A stretch of DNA of 64,000 nucleotides from Segnochrobactrum spirostomi (GCF_009600605.1 NZ_VWNA01000001.1:620001-684000), one strand, 5' to 3'; shown: positions 37,926-46,993, counted from the first letter of the stretch. Numbers and translations are program-made. The notes: generated by a model not told the origin, from the letters alone.

Positions 37926-38756
37926 ATGGTCACCTATGTGGACGCGGCGACGGCGCCGCTCAAGAACACCGGCCAGGTCCGCCTCTACGACGCGGAGGCG
38001 TTCGTCGGCATGCACAAGGCCGGACGCCTCGCCGCGCTCTGCCTCGACGAACTCCACGACATGGTGAAGCCCGGCATCACCACCGCCGAGATCGACCGCT
38101 TCGTCTACGCCTTCGGCCTCGACCACGGTGCCCTGCCGGCGACGCTGCATTATCGCGGCTACCGCTATTCGGTGTGCACCTCGATCAACCATGTCGTCTG
38201 CCACGGCCAGCCGAACGACAAGCCGCTGCGCGAGGGCGACATCGTCAACATCGACGTGACCTATATCGTCGACGGCTGGCACGGCGATTCGAGCCGCATG
38301 TACCCGGTCGGGGAGTTGCGCCGCTCGGCCGAGCGCCTCCTCGAGGTCACCTGGGAATCGCTGATGCGCGGCATCGCCGCGGTGAAGCCCGGTGCGACAA
38401 CCGGCGACATCGGCCATGCGATCCAGTCCTATGTCGAGGCGGAGCGCTGCTCGGTGGTGCAGGATTTCTGCGGCCACGGCGTCGGCCGCCTGTTCCACGA
38501 CGTGCCGAACATCCTGCATTATGGCCGGCGCGGCGAAGGCATCGAGCTGAAGCCCGGGATGATCTTCACCATCGAGCCGATGGTCAATCTCGGCCGCCCC
38601 CAGGTGAAGATTTTGTCCGACGGCTGGACCGCGGTGACGCGCGACCGTTCGTTGTCGGCGCAATACGAGCATGCGGTGGGCGTGACCGAAACGGGTTGCG
38701 AGGTGTTCACCCTCTCTCCGCGCAATCTCGACCGGCCCGCCACCCTCGCCGCATAA
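37926..38756 (+). CDS. map: Methionine aminopeptidase, type I
   Basis: 276-residue cytoplasmic metalloprotease that removes initiator Met. 'HYRGYRYSVCTSINHVVCHG', 'GDIVNIDVTYIVDGWHGDSS' (metal Asp pair), 'CGHGVGRLFHDVPN' (metal His) and 'GMIFTIEPMVN' (metal Glu) are complete. The start ATG at 37926 ('MVTYVDAATAP') matches family N-termini; the in-frame GTG at 37752 gives 58 extra low-complexity residues. It is presumably needed to expose the N-terminal Thr of Anbu encoded nearby, though that is general housekeeping. Confidence 0.96.
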   Translation: MVTYVDAATAPLKNTGQVRLYDAEAFVGMHKAGRLAALCLDELHDMVKPGITTAEIDRFVYAFGLDHGALPATLHYRGYRYSVCTSINHVVCHGQPNDKPLREGDIVNIDVTYIVDGWHGDSSRMYPVGELRRSAERLLEVTWESLMRGIAAVKPGATTGDIGHAIQSYVEAERCSVVQDFCGHGVGRLFHDVPNILHYGRRGEGIELKPGMIFTIEPMVNLGRPQVKILSDGWTAVTRDRSLSAQYEHAVGVTETGCEVFTLSPRNLDRPATLAA

Positions 38757-38786
38757 AGCAGCACTCGTCGGCGTTCGCGGGGCACG

Positions 38787-39515
38787 ATGGGGGCGGACGA
38801 CAAGGACAGCTTCGGCGAACCGAGATTGGCGCTGTCGGAGCCTGCCTTCGGCGCCGATGGCCACCGCGAACGGCTTCGGGCGCGCTTCCGCAGCGCCGGT
38901 CCCGACGCCCTCGCCGATTACGAACTCCTCGAACTCCTCCTCTTCCGCTCGATCCCGCGCCGCGACACGAAGCCGCTCGCGAAGAAGCTGATCGCGCGGT
39001 TCGGCTCGTTCGCCGAGGTGCTCGCCGCGCCCGAAGCCAAACTGCGCGAGGTGGACGGGGTGGGAGAGGCGATCGCGCTCGATCTCGCGACCGTGCTCGC
39101 CGCCGCCCAGCGGCTTACCCGCGGCCGGGTGCGCGGCAAGGTCGTCCTCTCCTCGTGGAGCGAGGTGCTCGATTATTGCCGCGCGACGATGGCCTTCGCC
39201 GAGAAAGAACAGTTCCGCATCCTCTTCCTCGACAAGAAGAACGCCCTGATCGCCGACGAAGTGCAGCAGACCGGCACGGTCGATCACACGCCGGTCTATC
39301 CCCGCGAAGTGGTGAAGCGGGCGCTGGAACTCTCGGCGACCGCGATCATCCTTGTCCACAACCATCCGTCCGGCGATCCCACCCCGTCGAAGGCCGATAT
39401 CCAGATGACGCGCCAGATCGCCGAGGTGGCGAGGCCGCTCGGCATCGTCCTCCACGACCACATCATCGTCGGTCGCGACGGCCACGCGAGCTTCAAAGGT
39501 CTGGCACTGCTTTGA
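38787..39515 (+). CDS. radC: RadC family protein (JAB/MPN domain)
   Basis: 242 residues. The N-terminal ~100 include a UPF0758 helix-hairpin-helix region ('[20 protein letters not shown]'). The C-terminal JAB/MPN metalloprotease-like domain has the JAMM signature in '[17 protein letters not shown]' and an upstream Glu. A role in DNA repair was long assumed but is not established; the RadC name is historical. It follows map by 30 bases. Confidence 0.93.
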   Translation: MGADDKDSFGEPRLALSEPAFGADGHRERLRARFRSAGPDALADYELLELLLFRSIPRRDTKPLAKKLIARFGSFAEVLAAPEAKLREVDGVGEAIALDLATVLAAAQRLTRGRVRGKVVLSSWSEVLDYCRATMAFAEKEQFRILFLDKKNALIADEVQQTGTVDHTPVYPREVVKRALELSATAIILVHNHPSGDPTPSKADIQMTRQIAEVARPLGIVLHDHIIVGRDGHASFKGLALL

Positions 39516-39681
39516 ACGGGGCACCTGATCGAAATCAAGGCAGCCCAGCCTATTCTCTAAGCAACCTCCGAACTCTCATAGCAAAATTGCACAGAGGCCG
39601 GGCAGGCACTTGCGGCTCGCACGGATTTGTCCGTTAAATCGGTTCCAAGACGCGGCGTACACGCGGATGGGAACGGGTGGC

Positions 39682-41109
39682 ATGAGCAAAGTGGCGTTCG
39701 ATGAGATGGCCGGCATCGGCGAGGCGTGCCGTCCGGGCTACAAGCACGTGAACGACTGGCTCCGAGACACCAGCACCGAACAGCTCCAGCGCTATCACCG
39801 GGAAGCCGAAGTCCTGTTCCGCCGCATCGGCATCACCTTCGCGGTCTACGGCGACGCCGCGGCGGAAGAGCGCCTGATCCCGTTCGACATCGTACCGCGC
39901 ATCATCACCCAGTCCGAATGGCAGCGCCTCGCCAAAGGGCTGGAGCAGCGGGTGAAGGCCCTCAACGCCTTCCTCGCCGACGTTTACGGGCCGGGCGAGA
40001 TCGTCAAGGCGGGCGTCGTCCCGGCCGACCTCGTCTACCGCAACCCCTATTTCCGGCCCGAGGTCGCGGGCTTCATGCCGCCGCGCGGCATCTTCATCCC
40101 GATCTCCGGCATCGACATCGTGCGGGTCGATTCCGAGACCTTCTACGTGCTCGAGGACAATGCCCGCACCCCCTCGGGCGTCTCCTACATGCTGGAGAAC
40201 CGGGAGGTCATGATTCGCCTCCTGCCCGATCTCTGCCTCGATCACCGCATCGCGCCCGTCGAGAATTATCCCGACGAACTGCTCGCCACCCTGCGCTCCA
40301 TTGCGCCGCCGTCGGCGCCGATGAACCCGACGGTCGCGCTGCTGACCCCAGGCCCCTACAACAGCGCCTATTACGAGCACTCGTTCCTGGCCGACCGCCT
40401 CGGCGTCGATCTCGTCGAGGGCAGCGACCTCTTCGTGCGCGACAACATCGTCTACATGCGCACCACCGAAGGGCCGCGCCGGGTCGACGTGCTCTATCGC
40501 CGCCTCGACGACGATTTCATCGATCCTCTGGTGTTCCGCCCCGATTCGGTGCTCGGCGTGCCGGGCCTCGTCAGCGCCTATCGCGCGGGCAACATCGCGC
40601 TCGCCAACGCGGTCGGCACCGGCGTCGCCGACGACAAGGCGATCTACACCTACATGCCGGAGATCGTGCGCTTCTATTTCGGCGAGGAGCCGATCCTGAA
40701 GAACGTGCCGACCTGGCGCTGCCGCGAGCCGGACGCCCTCGCCTACGTGCTCGACCACCTCTCCGAACTCGTCGTGAAGGAGGTCTCGGGATCCGGCGGC
40801 TACGGCATGCTGGTCGGCCCCCACGCCGACCGCGCCACCATCGAGGCGTTCCGCGCCAAGCTGATCGCCAAGCCCGACGAGTTCATCGCCCAGCCGACCC
40901 TGGCGCTCTCGACCTGCCCGACCTTCGTCGAATCCGGCGTGGCGCCGCGCCACGTCGATCTGCGCCCGTTCGTGCTGACGGGGTCGGACAAGGTCCGCAT
41001 CGTGCCGGGCGGGCTCACCCGCGTCGCGCTGAAAGAGGGATCGCTCGTCGTCAATTCCAGCCAGGGAGGCGGGACCAAGGACACCTGGATCGTCGCGGAC
41101 CCGGCCTAA
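39682..41109 (+). CDS. Circularly permuted ATP-grasp ligase of the Anbu cluster
   Basis: 475 residues from the ATG at 39682 (39667 is an alternative). 'FDIVPRIITQSEWQRLAKGL', 'NAFLADVYGPGEIVKAGVVP', 'VLEDNARTPSGVSYMLENR', 'LTPGPYNSAYYEH' and the Gly-rich 'VVKEVSGSGGYGMLVGPHA' match the DUF404/DUF407 circularly permuted ATP-grasp family. Such enzymes are predicted to form amide bonds between amino acids or peptides using ATP. It is the first gene of a four-gene set with alpha-E, transglutaminase-like and Anbu genes, so it most likely makes a peptide or a modification that the others process. The substrate is unknown. Confidence 0.92.
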   Translation: MSKVAFDEMAGIGEACRPGYKHVNDWLRDTSTEQLQRYHREAEVLFRRIGITFAVYGDAAAEERLIPFDIVPRIITQSEWQRLAKGLEQRVKALNAFLADVYGPGEIVKAGVVPADLVYRNPYFRPEVAGFMPPRGIFIPISGIDIVRVDSETFYVLEDNARTPSGVSYMLENREVMIRLLPDLCLDHRIAPVENYPDELLATLRSIAPPSAPMNPTVALLTPGPYNSAYYEHSFLADRLGVDLVEGSDLFVRDNIVYMRTTEGPRRVDVLYRRLDDDFIDPLVFRPDSVLGVPGLVSAYRAGNIALANAVGTGVADDKAIYTYMPEIVRFYFGEEPILKNVPTWRCREPDALAYVLDHLSELVVKEVSGSGGYGMLVGPHADRATIEAFRAKLIAKPDEFIAQPTLALSTCPTFVESGVAPRHVDLRPFVLTGSDKVRIVPGGLTRVALKEGSLVVNSSQGGGTKDTWIVADPA

Positions 41110-41180
41110 CTCCGGATCGCCGACCGCAGCCGACCCGGCCCAAGGCCGTCTCGCCCCTCTCCTCAACGGAATCCGCCCCG

Positions 41181-42125
41181 ATGTTGAGCCGCACCGCCGA
41201 TACCCTCTACTGGCTCGCCCGCTACGCCGAACGCGCCGAGAACACCGCCCGCATCGTCGATGCGGCCGCGCGCATGTCGACGCTGCCCGCGGGCTACGGC
41301 CCCGATGGCGGCCCCTGGCAATCGGCCGTCGCCTCGACCGGTGCCGAGGACTTGTTCGCCCGGCTCAACGGCGAGGCGACCCAGCAGAGCGTGGTCGATT
41401 TCCTCGTCTTCTCGGCCGAGAACCCCTCGAGCATCCGCTCCTGCCTGGAAATCGCCCGGGCCAACGCCCGCGCCGTGCGCACCGCCCTCACCATCGAGAT
41501 GTGGGAGGCGATCAACGGCGCGTGGATCGAGGTGAAGCGCTTCCAGGGCGCCGCGCTGACGCGGTCCAAGCTCACGGAGTTCCTGACCCTCGTGAAGGAG
41601 GCCTGCCTGCGCTTCGACGGCTCCGCCTACCGCACCATGCTGCGCGACGACGCGTTCGACTTCTTCCAGATCGGCGTATTCCAGGAGCGCGCCGACGCCA
41701 CCGCCCGCATTCTCGACGCCAAGCGCGACGCCTTGAGCCACCATGAGGGCGAAATCGCCGGATCGAGCCTCGATTATTTCCAGCTTTCGTCGATCCTGCG
41801 CTCGGTGTCGGCGCTGACGAGCTACCATTTCGTCTATCGCGACAACATCAAGCCGGAGAAGGTCGCCGACCTCCTCATCCTGCGCCGTCAGATGCCGCGC
41901 TCACTCGCGGCCTGCTACGAGAACGTGACGCGCCACCTCGAATCCCTGTCGCGGTCCTATGGCCGCCAGGGGCCGAGCCAGCGCATCGCCCGGGCGACCC
42001 ATGCGCGGCTGCAGGCGAACGACATCTCATCGATCACCGCCGCCGGGCTCCACGCGTTCCTCATCGACTTCGTCACCGAGAACAACAAGCTCGGCATGGC
42101 GATCACCGAACAATATCTGACCTGA
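41181..42125 (+). CDS. Alpha-E domain protein (DUF403)
   Basis: 314-residue all-helical protein. The N-terminus 'MLSRTADTLYWLARYAERAE' and the repeated Glu/Arg helices ('FFQIGVFQERADATARILD', 'YFQLSSILRSVSALTSYH') define the alpha-E family. It always accompanies the circularly permuted ATP-grasp and is thought to form a complex with it or act as a carrier/scaffold; no activity is proven. It lies 71 bases after the ATP-grasp gene and 16 before the transglutaminase-like gene, so one transcript is likely. Confidence 0.92.
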   Translation: MLSRTADTLYWLARYAERAENTARIVDAAARMSTLPAGYGPDGGPWQSAVASTGAEDLFARLNGEATQQSVVDFLVFSAENPSSIRSCLEIARANARAVRTALTIEMWEAINGAWIEVKRFQGAALTRSKLTEFLTLVKEACLRFDGSAYRTMLRDDAFDFFQIGVFQERADATARILDAKRDALSHHEGEIAGSSLDYFQLSSILRSVSALTSYHFVYRDNIKPEKVADLLILRRQMPRSLAACYENVTRHLESLSRSYGRQGPSQRIARATHARLQANDISSITAAGLHAFLIDFVTENNKLGMAITEQYLT

Positions 42126-42141
42126 GCGAGACGCACCGATC

Positions 42142-42981
42142 ATGCGCCTGCAGATCAGCCACGAGATCCATTATCGCTATAAATCCGCGCCGAAGCGGGC
42201 GATCGAGGTGCTGCGGCTCACCCCCCAGAACCATCAAGGCCAGTTCATCGTCGATTGGCGGCTCGACGTGTCGAGCGACGGCCGGCTGACGCGGATCGAC
42301 GACGGCTTCGGCAATATCGCCCATTCTGTCTCGATCGAGGGGCCGATCGAGAGCTTCAGCGTGATCGCGAGCGGGGAGGTCGCGACCGACGACACCGCGG
42401 GCGTGGTGCGCGAGGCGGTGGAGCGGCTGCCGGTCGCGGTGTTCCTGCGCGACACGGAATTCACCCAACCGACGCCGCGGATCGCCGAGTTCGCCGACCG
42501 CGTGCTCGCCGGCGCGGTGGACCGGCTCGATTTTCTGCACCGCCTCAACAAGACGCTGCACGAGCGCTTCGAAGCGACCGAGAACCCACCCGCGCCGACC
42601 CGTCATGCCGGCGAGATCGAAGCGGGCGAAGATGAGGCGAGCGCGCAGGATCTCGCCCACCTCTTCGTCTCGACGGCACGGCGGGCCGGGGTTCCGGCGC
42701 GCTTCGTCTGCGGCTATCGTCGGCGCGACGATGTCGAGAGCGTGCGCGCCATCCATTCGTGGGCGGAAGGGTATGCGGAGGGGCTCGGCTGGATCGCGTT
42801 CGATCCGTCGGACGGGCAATGCCCGACCTACGATCACGTCCGGCTCGGGATCGGGCTCGATTGGCTCGGTGCGGCGCCGATCCGCGGCGCCCGCACCGGC
42901 GGCGAGGGCGAAACCCTGACGCAGATCATTCGCGCCCATTCGGCTGGCGGCCGCCCCACCAGCCAGAGCCAAGCTCAATAG
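42142..42981 (+). CDS. Transglutaminase-like protein lacking the catalytic cysteine
   Basis: 279 residues. The N-terminal ~140 are the beta-rich domain typical of these bacterial transglutaminase-like proteins ('LQISHEIHYRYKSAPKRAIE'). In the papain-like core the usual G-V-C-Q-D-F-A-H reads Ala-Ser-Ala168-Gln-Asp-Leu-Ala-His, so the nucleophile Cys is Ala (codon GCG, 42643-42645). The His ('RAIHSWAEGYAEGLGWIAF', His205) and Asp221 ('FDPSDGQ') remain. Peptidase or transamidase activity is not expected; peptide binding is possible. It belongs to the ATP-grasp/alpha-E/Anbu operon. Confidence 0.9.
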   Translation: MRLQISHEIHYRYKSAPKRAIEVLRLTPQNHQGQFIVDWRLDVSSDGRLTRIDDGFGNIAHSVSIEGPIESFSVIASGEVATDDTAGVVREAVERLPVAVFLRDTEFTQPTPRIAEFADRVLAGAVDRLDFLHRLNKTLHERFEATENPPAPTRHAGEIEAGEDEASAQDLAHLFVSTARRAGVPARFVCGYRRRDDVESVRAIHSWAEGYAEGLGWIAFDPSDGQCPTYDHVRLGIGLDWLGAAPIRGARTGGEGETLTQIIRAHSAGGRPTSQSQAQ

Positions 42982-43359
42982 TCTAGCTGAGGACGATCGA
43001 ACCCGTGCTCAAGAACACGGGGGAAGATGACGGGAAGAACGGGAGTGCGCTCGGACCTCTTGGTCCGCCGGGTTCATTCCCAGTCAAACCGATGCGACGT
43101 CGTAACCCCCCGGGGCCGGCGCTCGAGGGGCGTCTCCCGCCGTTTTTGCGGCGGCACGCCTTGAAGGCGATGGCGCGGACGGGCAAGAGTGCCGCACCGC
43201 TCCGCCCGGCGGCCTGCGACGACCACAGCCTTCGAGCGCGCTCCGGTTCGGCGGATCTCCGCCGACCGGGACGCGCCCCCGATCGAACATTACCGGCGCT
43301 TGTCGCGATCGGATCGGCAGATCCGGAGGACCGGCGGCGGCGGCGCGAGAGATGCGAAC
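42982..43359. other. Spacer between the transglutaminase-like gene and anbu
   Basis: 378 bases, GC-rich, same direction on both sides. It contains a small perfect hairpin CGGACC-TCTT-GGTCCG (43052-43067), not followed by Ts, and no convincing promoter. A reading frame from 43005 to 43391 has Pro/Arg-rich non-homologous content and overlaps anbu; I do not regard it as a gene. Anbu may have its own promoter here. Confidence 0.4.
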
Positions 43360-44103
43360 ATGACCTATTGCGTGGGCATTCTTGTCCGTGACGGACTGGT
43401 GATGATCTCCGACACCCGCACCAATGCGGGCCTCGACAACATCGCCACCTATCGCAAGCTGCACGTCTTCGAGCGGCCGGGCGACCGCGTCGTGGCGATC
43501 GCCACCTCGGGCAATCTCGCGATTACCCAATCGGTCGTCACCCTCGTCACCGAAGGGTTCGAGGACGCGGAGACCGGCGAGACGGAGACGATCTACTCGG
43601 TCCCCTCGATGTTCCGCGCCGCCCAACTCGTCGGCCGCGCGATCCGCGAAGTCTACCGCGTCGACGGCCGGGCGCTCGAGCAGAGCGCCGCGAGCTTCGA
43701 CGTGACGATGCTGGTCGCCGGCCAGATCAAAGGCGGCCGGCTGCGCCTCTTCATGGTCTATCGCGCCGGCAACTTCATCGAGGCGACCGAGGACACGCCC
43801 TATCTGCAGATCGGCGAGCACAAATACGGCAAGCCGATCCTCGACCGCGCGGCGACGTTCGAGACCAATCTCGACGACGCCCTGAAGCTCGGCCTCTTGT
43901 CGATGGATTCGACGATCCGCTCGAACCTCAGCGTCGGGCTGCCGATCGACACCCTGATGGTGCGGCGTGACGCCCTGCAATCGGCGCTGCGCCACCGCAT
44001 CGGCTCCGACGACGCCTATTTCGCCGACCTCCGCCAGCGCTGGTCGCGCGCCTTACGCGACGCCCACCAGGCCATCCCCACCCCGCCCTACGGACAGGCG
44101 TGA
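43360..44103 (+). CDS. anbu: Anbu, proteasome-like N-terminal-threonine peptidase
   Basis: 247-residue Ntn-hydrolase of the proteasome beta/HslV superfamily. After Met removal the chain begins with Thr1 ('TYCVGILVRDGLVMISDTRT'), and Asp (residue 18) and Lys (residue 33, 'YRKLHVFERP') are at the positions of the Thr-Asp-Lys catalytic set. 'NLAITQSVVTLV' and 'GKPILDRAATFETNLDDALK' are Anbu-specific. No ATPase unfoldase gene is nearby; published Anbu structures show open-ring or helical assemblies and low peptidase activity. Linkage to ATP-grasp, alpha-E and transglutaminase-like genes suggests it cleaves or regulates their peptide product. The ATG at 43360 is required to expose the Thr. Confidence 0.93.
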   Translation: MTYCVGILVRDGLVMISDTRTNAGLDNIATYRKLHVFERPGDRVVAIATSGNLAITQSVVTLVTEGFEDAETGETETIYSVPSMFRAAQLVGRAIREVYRVDGRALEQSAASFDVTMLVAGQIKGGRLRLFMVYRAGNFIEATEDTPYLQIGEHKYGKPILDRAATFETNLDDALKLGLLSMDSTIRSNLSVGLPIDTLMVRRDALQSALRHRIGSDDAYFADLRQRWSRALRDAHQAIPTPPYGQA

Positions 44104-44118
44104 GGGCGCGAGGCCGCG

Positions 44119-44412
44119 CTAATACCCGGCTTCGCGCATATGGCGGAACGCCACGATGAAGACCGTGTCGAGGCTTTCTTCATAGCGATACACCGCGACG
44201 TAGCCAGTGTGACCGAACGGAATGATGAGCTCCCGCATCGCGGGGAAGCCGCGATAGGGTCTGCCGATATGTGGCGAGGCCTGAAGCAGGCGGAAAGACC
44301 GTTCGATCCTGAGTGCCGCCCGTTCGGCAGCGATCGCATTTTCAGCAGCGAGGAATTTTCGGCAGCGCGCCAGACCCCGCGCCCCATGCTCGGTGACGAT
44401 CAGTCGTGACAC
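44119..44412 (-). CDS. RelE/ParE-family toxin
   Basis: 97 residues from a GTG at 44412. 'HGARGLARCRKFLAAENAIA', 'LLQASPHIGRPYRGFPAMRE', 'IIPFGHTGYVAVYRYEES' and the end 'FIVAFRHMREAGY' match the ParE/RelE fold. It overlaps the antitoxin gene by 13 bases (GTG of the toxin lies inside the last codons of the antitoxin), so translation is coupled. ParE-type toxins poison gyrase and RelE-type toxins cut mRNA on the ribosome; which applies here is open. Confidence 0.85.
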   Translation of the reverse strand: MSRLIVTEHGARGLARCRKFLAAENAIAAERAALRIERSFRLLQASPHIGRPYRGFPAMRELIIPFGHTGYVAVYRYEESLDTVFIVAFRHMREAGY

Positions 44413-44672
44413 TCGGGAATACCGGTCTCGCGATCGGTCCCCCAAGTCCGCAGCCAATCGAACACTTCTTCCGACGTGAGATGACGGCCGGTCGCCAGAT
44501 AGGCTTCCCACGACGCCACCGCTTCCCGACCGAACGCTTCGTGGGCATCCTCACGGGCAACGAATTCAGACACGGCTTCGCGTACGACCTGGTCGGGCGA
44601 AAGCTCGCGGGCGCGCGCGATCTCCGCGACACGCGCATCGAGGTCTTCGTCGAGCTGAACAAGGCGGGGCAT
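44400..44672 (-). CDS. Ribbon-helix-helix antitoxin (CopG/ParD-like)
   Basis: 90 residues from ATG 44672 (an adjacent ATG at 44675 is equally possible). The N-terminal 'RLVQLDEDLDARVAEIARAR' and 'LSPDQVVREAVSEFVARED' are a ribbon-helix-helix DNA-binding domain. The C-terminal 'ATGRHLTSEEVFDWLRTWG' resembles the toxin-binding tail of ParD/StbD-like antitoxins. Upstream lies the stop of the molybdopterin oxidoreductase (same strand) with only 67 bases between for a promoter. Confidence 0.85.
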   Translation of the reverse strand: MPRLVQLDEDLDARVAEIARARELSPDQVVREAVSEFVAREDAHEAFGREAVASWEAYLATGRHLTSEEVFDWLRTWGTDRETGIPECHD

Positions 44673-44739
44673 CATGGCCTCCGATCTGGCGGCGTAGTGT
44701 ACCACCTGACGCCACCTCTTCGATAGCTCCGGCGGAGCC

Positions 44740-46818
44740 TCACCCCTTCTCCAGCGATACGCGGCTGTCGTGGAAGGCGACGCCGCCATAGGGCGCGACG
44801 GGGTCGGCGGCGGTCAGGGTGTTGATCCCCGCGCCGTCGACGAAGGCCGTGTTCGGCCAGAGGCCTTCCGTCACCAGAACGCCCCGCTTCAGCCCGGCGA
44901 AGATCTCCGCGTGGAGACGCACGCTGCCCCGGGCGTTGAAGAGGCGGACGAGATCGCCTTCGGCGATGCCGCGCGCCGCGGCGTCGTCCGGATGGATCTT
45001 CACCGTCGGCCGCCCTTCCTTGGCGACTGACGACGGCGTCTCGTTGAAGCTCGTGTTGAGGAAGGAGCGTGCCGGGGCGGTGACGAGGCGGAACGGCGCA
45101 TCGGCCGTCGCCTCTTCGGTCACCGGCCAATAATCCGGCAGCGACGGTAGCGCCGACCACGGCCCCATCGGCCCGTTGTTCGGCGCAGCGATCGCCGTCC
45201 AGTCCGGCTTGAAGCGGAACTTGCCGTCCGGATAGGCGAAGCCGTTGAGATAATGGGCCTCCTCGAAGGGCGGCTGCCATTCGCTCCAGCCGACCGCTTC
45301 GAGCTCGGCGAGCGAGCCGCGGCGCGACGCCTTCAGCATCCAATCGATGTGCTCGCGCGGGCTCATGGCGAAGCCCGGATGCTCGGCGCCGAGGCGCTCG
45401 GCGAGCGCGACGATCACCTCGTGGTTGGTCCGGCACTGGCCCGGCGCCTCGACGAGCTTCGGCCCGTAGAGGATGTATTGGTGGCCGCCGCCGCGATAGA
45501 CGTCGTCGTGCTCGACGAAGGTCGTCGCCGGCAGAACGATGTCCGCCATGCGGGCGGTGTCGGTCATGAACTGCTCGTGGATGGCGACGAAGAGATCCTC
45601 CCGCGCGAAGCCGCGGCGGACCCGCGTCTGCTCCGGGCACACCGTCATCGGATTGGTGTTCTGGATCAGCATTGCGGTGACCGGCGGGCCGCCGAACAGA
45701 ACGTCCGGATCGCCTTCCAGGATCGCGCCGATGCGCGATTGGTCGAGCTGCCGCGTCGCGGGATCGACGATGTCGAGCCCCTCGATCATCGTCTTGTTGA
45801 GCCCGTAGATGGCGCCGTTGTTGTGGAAGGCGCCGCCACCTTCATATTGCCAGAGGCCGAGCACGGTCGCGATCGACTGGGCGGCGTGCATGCCGACCGT
45901 GCCGTTGCGGCCGCGGGTGAAGCCGTAGCCGAGGCGCAGGAAGGTGCGCCGGTTGCGGCCGATCAGGGCGGCGACCGCCTCGATCTCCTCGACCGAAAGG
46001 CCGGTGATCGCCGCCGCCCAAGCGGGATCGCGCGTGGCGAGATGAGCCTCCAGCTCCTCCGGGCAATCGGCGAAGCGGGCGAGATAGTCCCGGTCGGCGT
46101 AGCCGTCGCGGAAGGCGACGTGCATGATCGCGCAGGCGAGCGCGGCATCCGTGCCGGGCCGCAGGATCACCCCGACATCCGCCTGCTTCACCGTCTCGGT
46201 GCGATAGACGTCGACCGCGACGATCTTGGCGCCGCGGGTCTTCCGCGCGCGGATCGCGTGGGTCATCACGTTGACCTGGGTCGAGACCGCGTTGGTGCCC
46301 CAGATCACGACGACGTCGGCCTTCGCCATCTCCCGCGGGTCGGGTCCGGCGAGCCGGCCGGTGCCCGCGATCCAGCCGGTCCAGGCCGTGTTGGTGCAGA
46401 TGGTGTCGAACATCCGCGAATAGCCGAGCGCGTGGCGTAGCCGGTTGATGCCGTCGCGCTGCACCTGCCCCATCGTGCCGGCATAATAATAGGGCCACAC
46501 CGCCTGCGGCCCGTGACGGGCGGCGGCCTCCTTGAAGGCGTCGGCAATACGGTCGAGCGCCTCGTCCCAGCCGATCTCGCGGAACTGACCCGACCCCTTC
46601 GGGCCGGTGCGCGCGAGCGGCGTCATCAGCCGGTCAGGATGGTGGTTGCGCTCGGCGTAGCGGGCGACCTTCGCGCAGATCACCCCGGCCGTGTAGGCGT
46701 TGTCGGCGGCGCCACGCACCCGGCCGATCGTGCGTTCGTCGAGGACTTCGACTTCGAGCGCGCAGGTCGAGGGGCAATCGTGCGGGCAGACGGAGCGGCG
46801 GACAGCGACGGTGTTCAT
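44740..46818 (-). CDS. Molybdopterin oxidoreductase (BisC/formate dehydrogenase-like family)
   Basis: 692-residue Mo-bisMGD enzyme. The N-terminus carries a [4Fe-4S] site, Cys11-Cys15-Cys19-Cys48 ('VCPHDCPSTCALEVEV', 'AGVICAKVARY'). There is no Tat or Sec signal, so it is cytoplasmic. 'WGTNAVSTQVNVMTHAIRA' and 'LRLGYGFTRGRNGTVGMHA' lie in the molybdopterin domain, and the C-terminal molydop_binding domain holds 'VKIHPDDAAARGIAEGDLV'. No partner electron-transfer subunit is adjacent, so the electron donor or acceptor and substrate are unknown. It is divergent from the LodA-like gene with 175 bases between starts. Confidence 0.9.
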   Translation of the reverse strand: MNTVAVRRSVCPHDCPSTCALEVEVLDERTIGRVRGAADNAYTAGVICAKVARYAERNHHPDRLMTPLARTGPKGSGQFREIGWDEALDRIADAFKEAAARHGPQAVWPYYYAGTMGQVQRDGINRLRHALGYSRMFDTICTNTAWTGWIAGTGRLAGPDPREMAKADVVVIWGTNAVSTQVNVMTHAIRARKTRGAKIVAVDVYRTETVKQADVGVILRPGTDAALACAIMHVAFRDGYADRDYLARFADCPEELEAHLATRDPAWAAAITGLSVEEIEAVAALIGRNRRTFLRLGYGFTRGRNGTVGMHAAQSIATVLGLWQYEGGGAFHNNGAIYGLNKTMIEGLDIVDPATRQLDQSRIGAILEGDPDVLFGGPPVTAMLIQNTNPMTVCPEQTRVRRGFAREDLFVAIHEQFMTDTARMADIVLPATTFVEHDDVYRGGGHQYILYGPKLVEAPGQCRTNHEVIVALAERLGAEHPGFAMSPREHIDWMLKASRRGSLAELEAVGWSEWQPPFEEAHYLNGFAYPDGKFRFKPDWTAIAAPNNGPMGPWSALPSLPDYWPVTEEATADAPFRLVTAPARSFLNTSFNETPSSVAKEGRPTVKIHPDDAAARGIAEGDLVRLFNARGSVRLHAEIFAGLKRGVLVTEGLWPNTAFVDGAGINTLTAADPVAPYGGVAFHDSRVSLEKG

Positions 46819-46993
46819 GGGGAGAGACCTCTTCGTCCCCCTCTATCCCACGCGGCCGGCTCGCGGGCAAACGGCGCGCCGGCGCGACGCACAGGCTCAA
46901 CCGCGGCGAGCGTCGCGGGCGCTTGCTCGCGTGAGTGCGGCCCGATAGCACTTCCATGACGATGATGGTCGACCTTTTTGGGGAAGGCATTCC

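Noticed and set aside
43005-43391. 128-codon frame between the transglutaminase-like gene and anbu
   Set aside because: Pro/Arg/Asp-rich, no domain, overlaps the anbu start in another frame and has no convincing ribosome-binding site.
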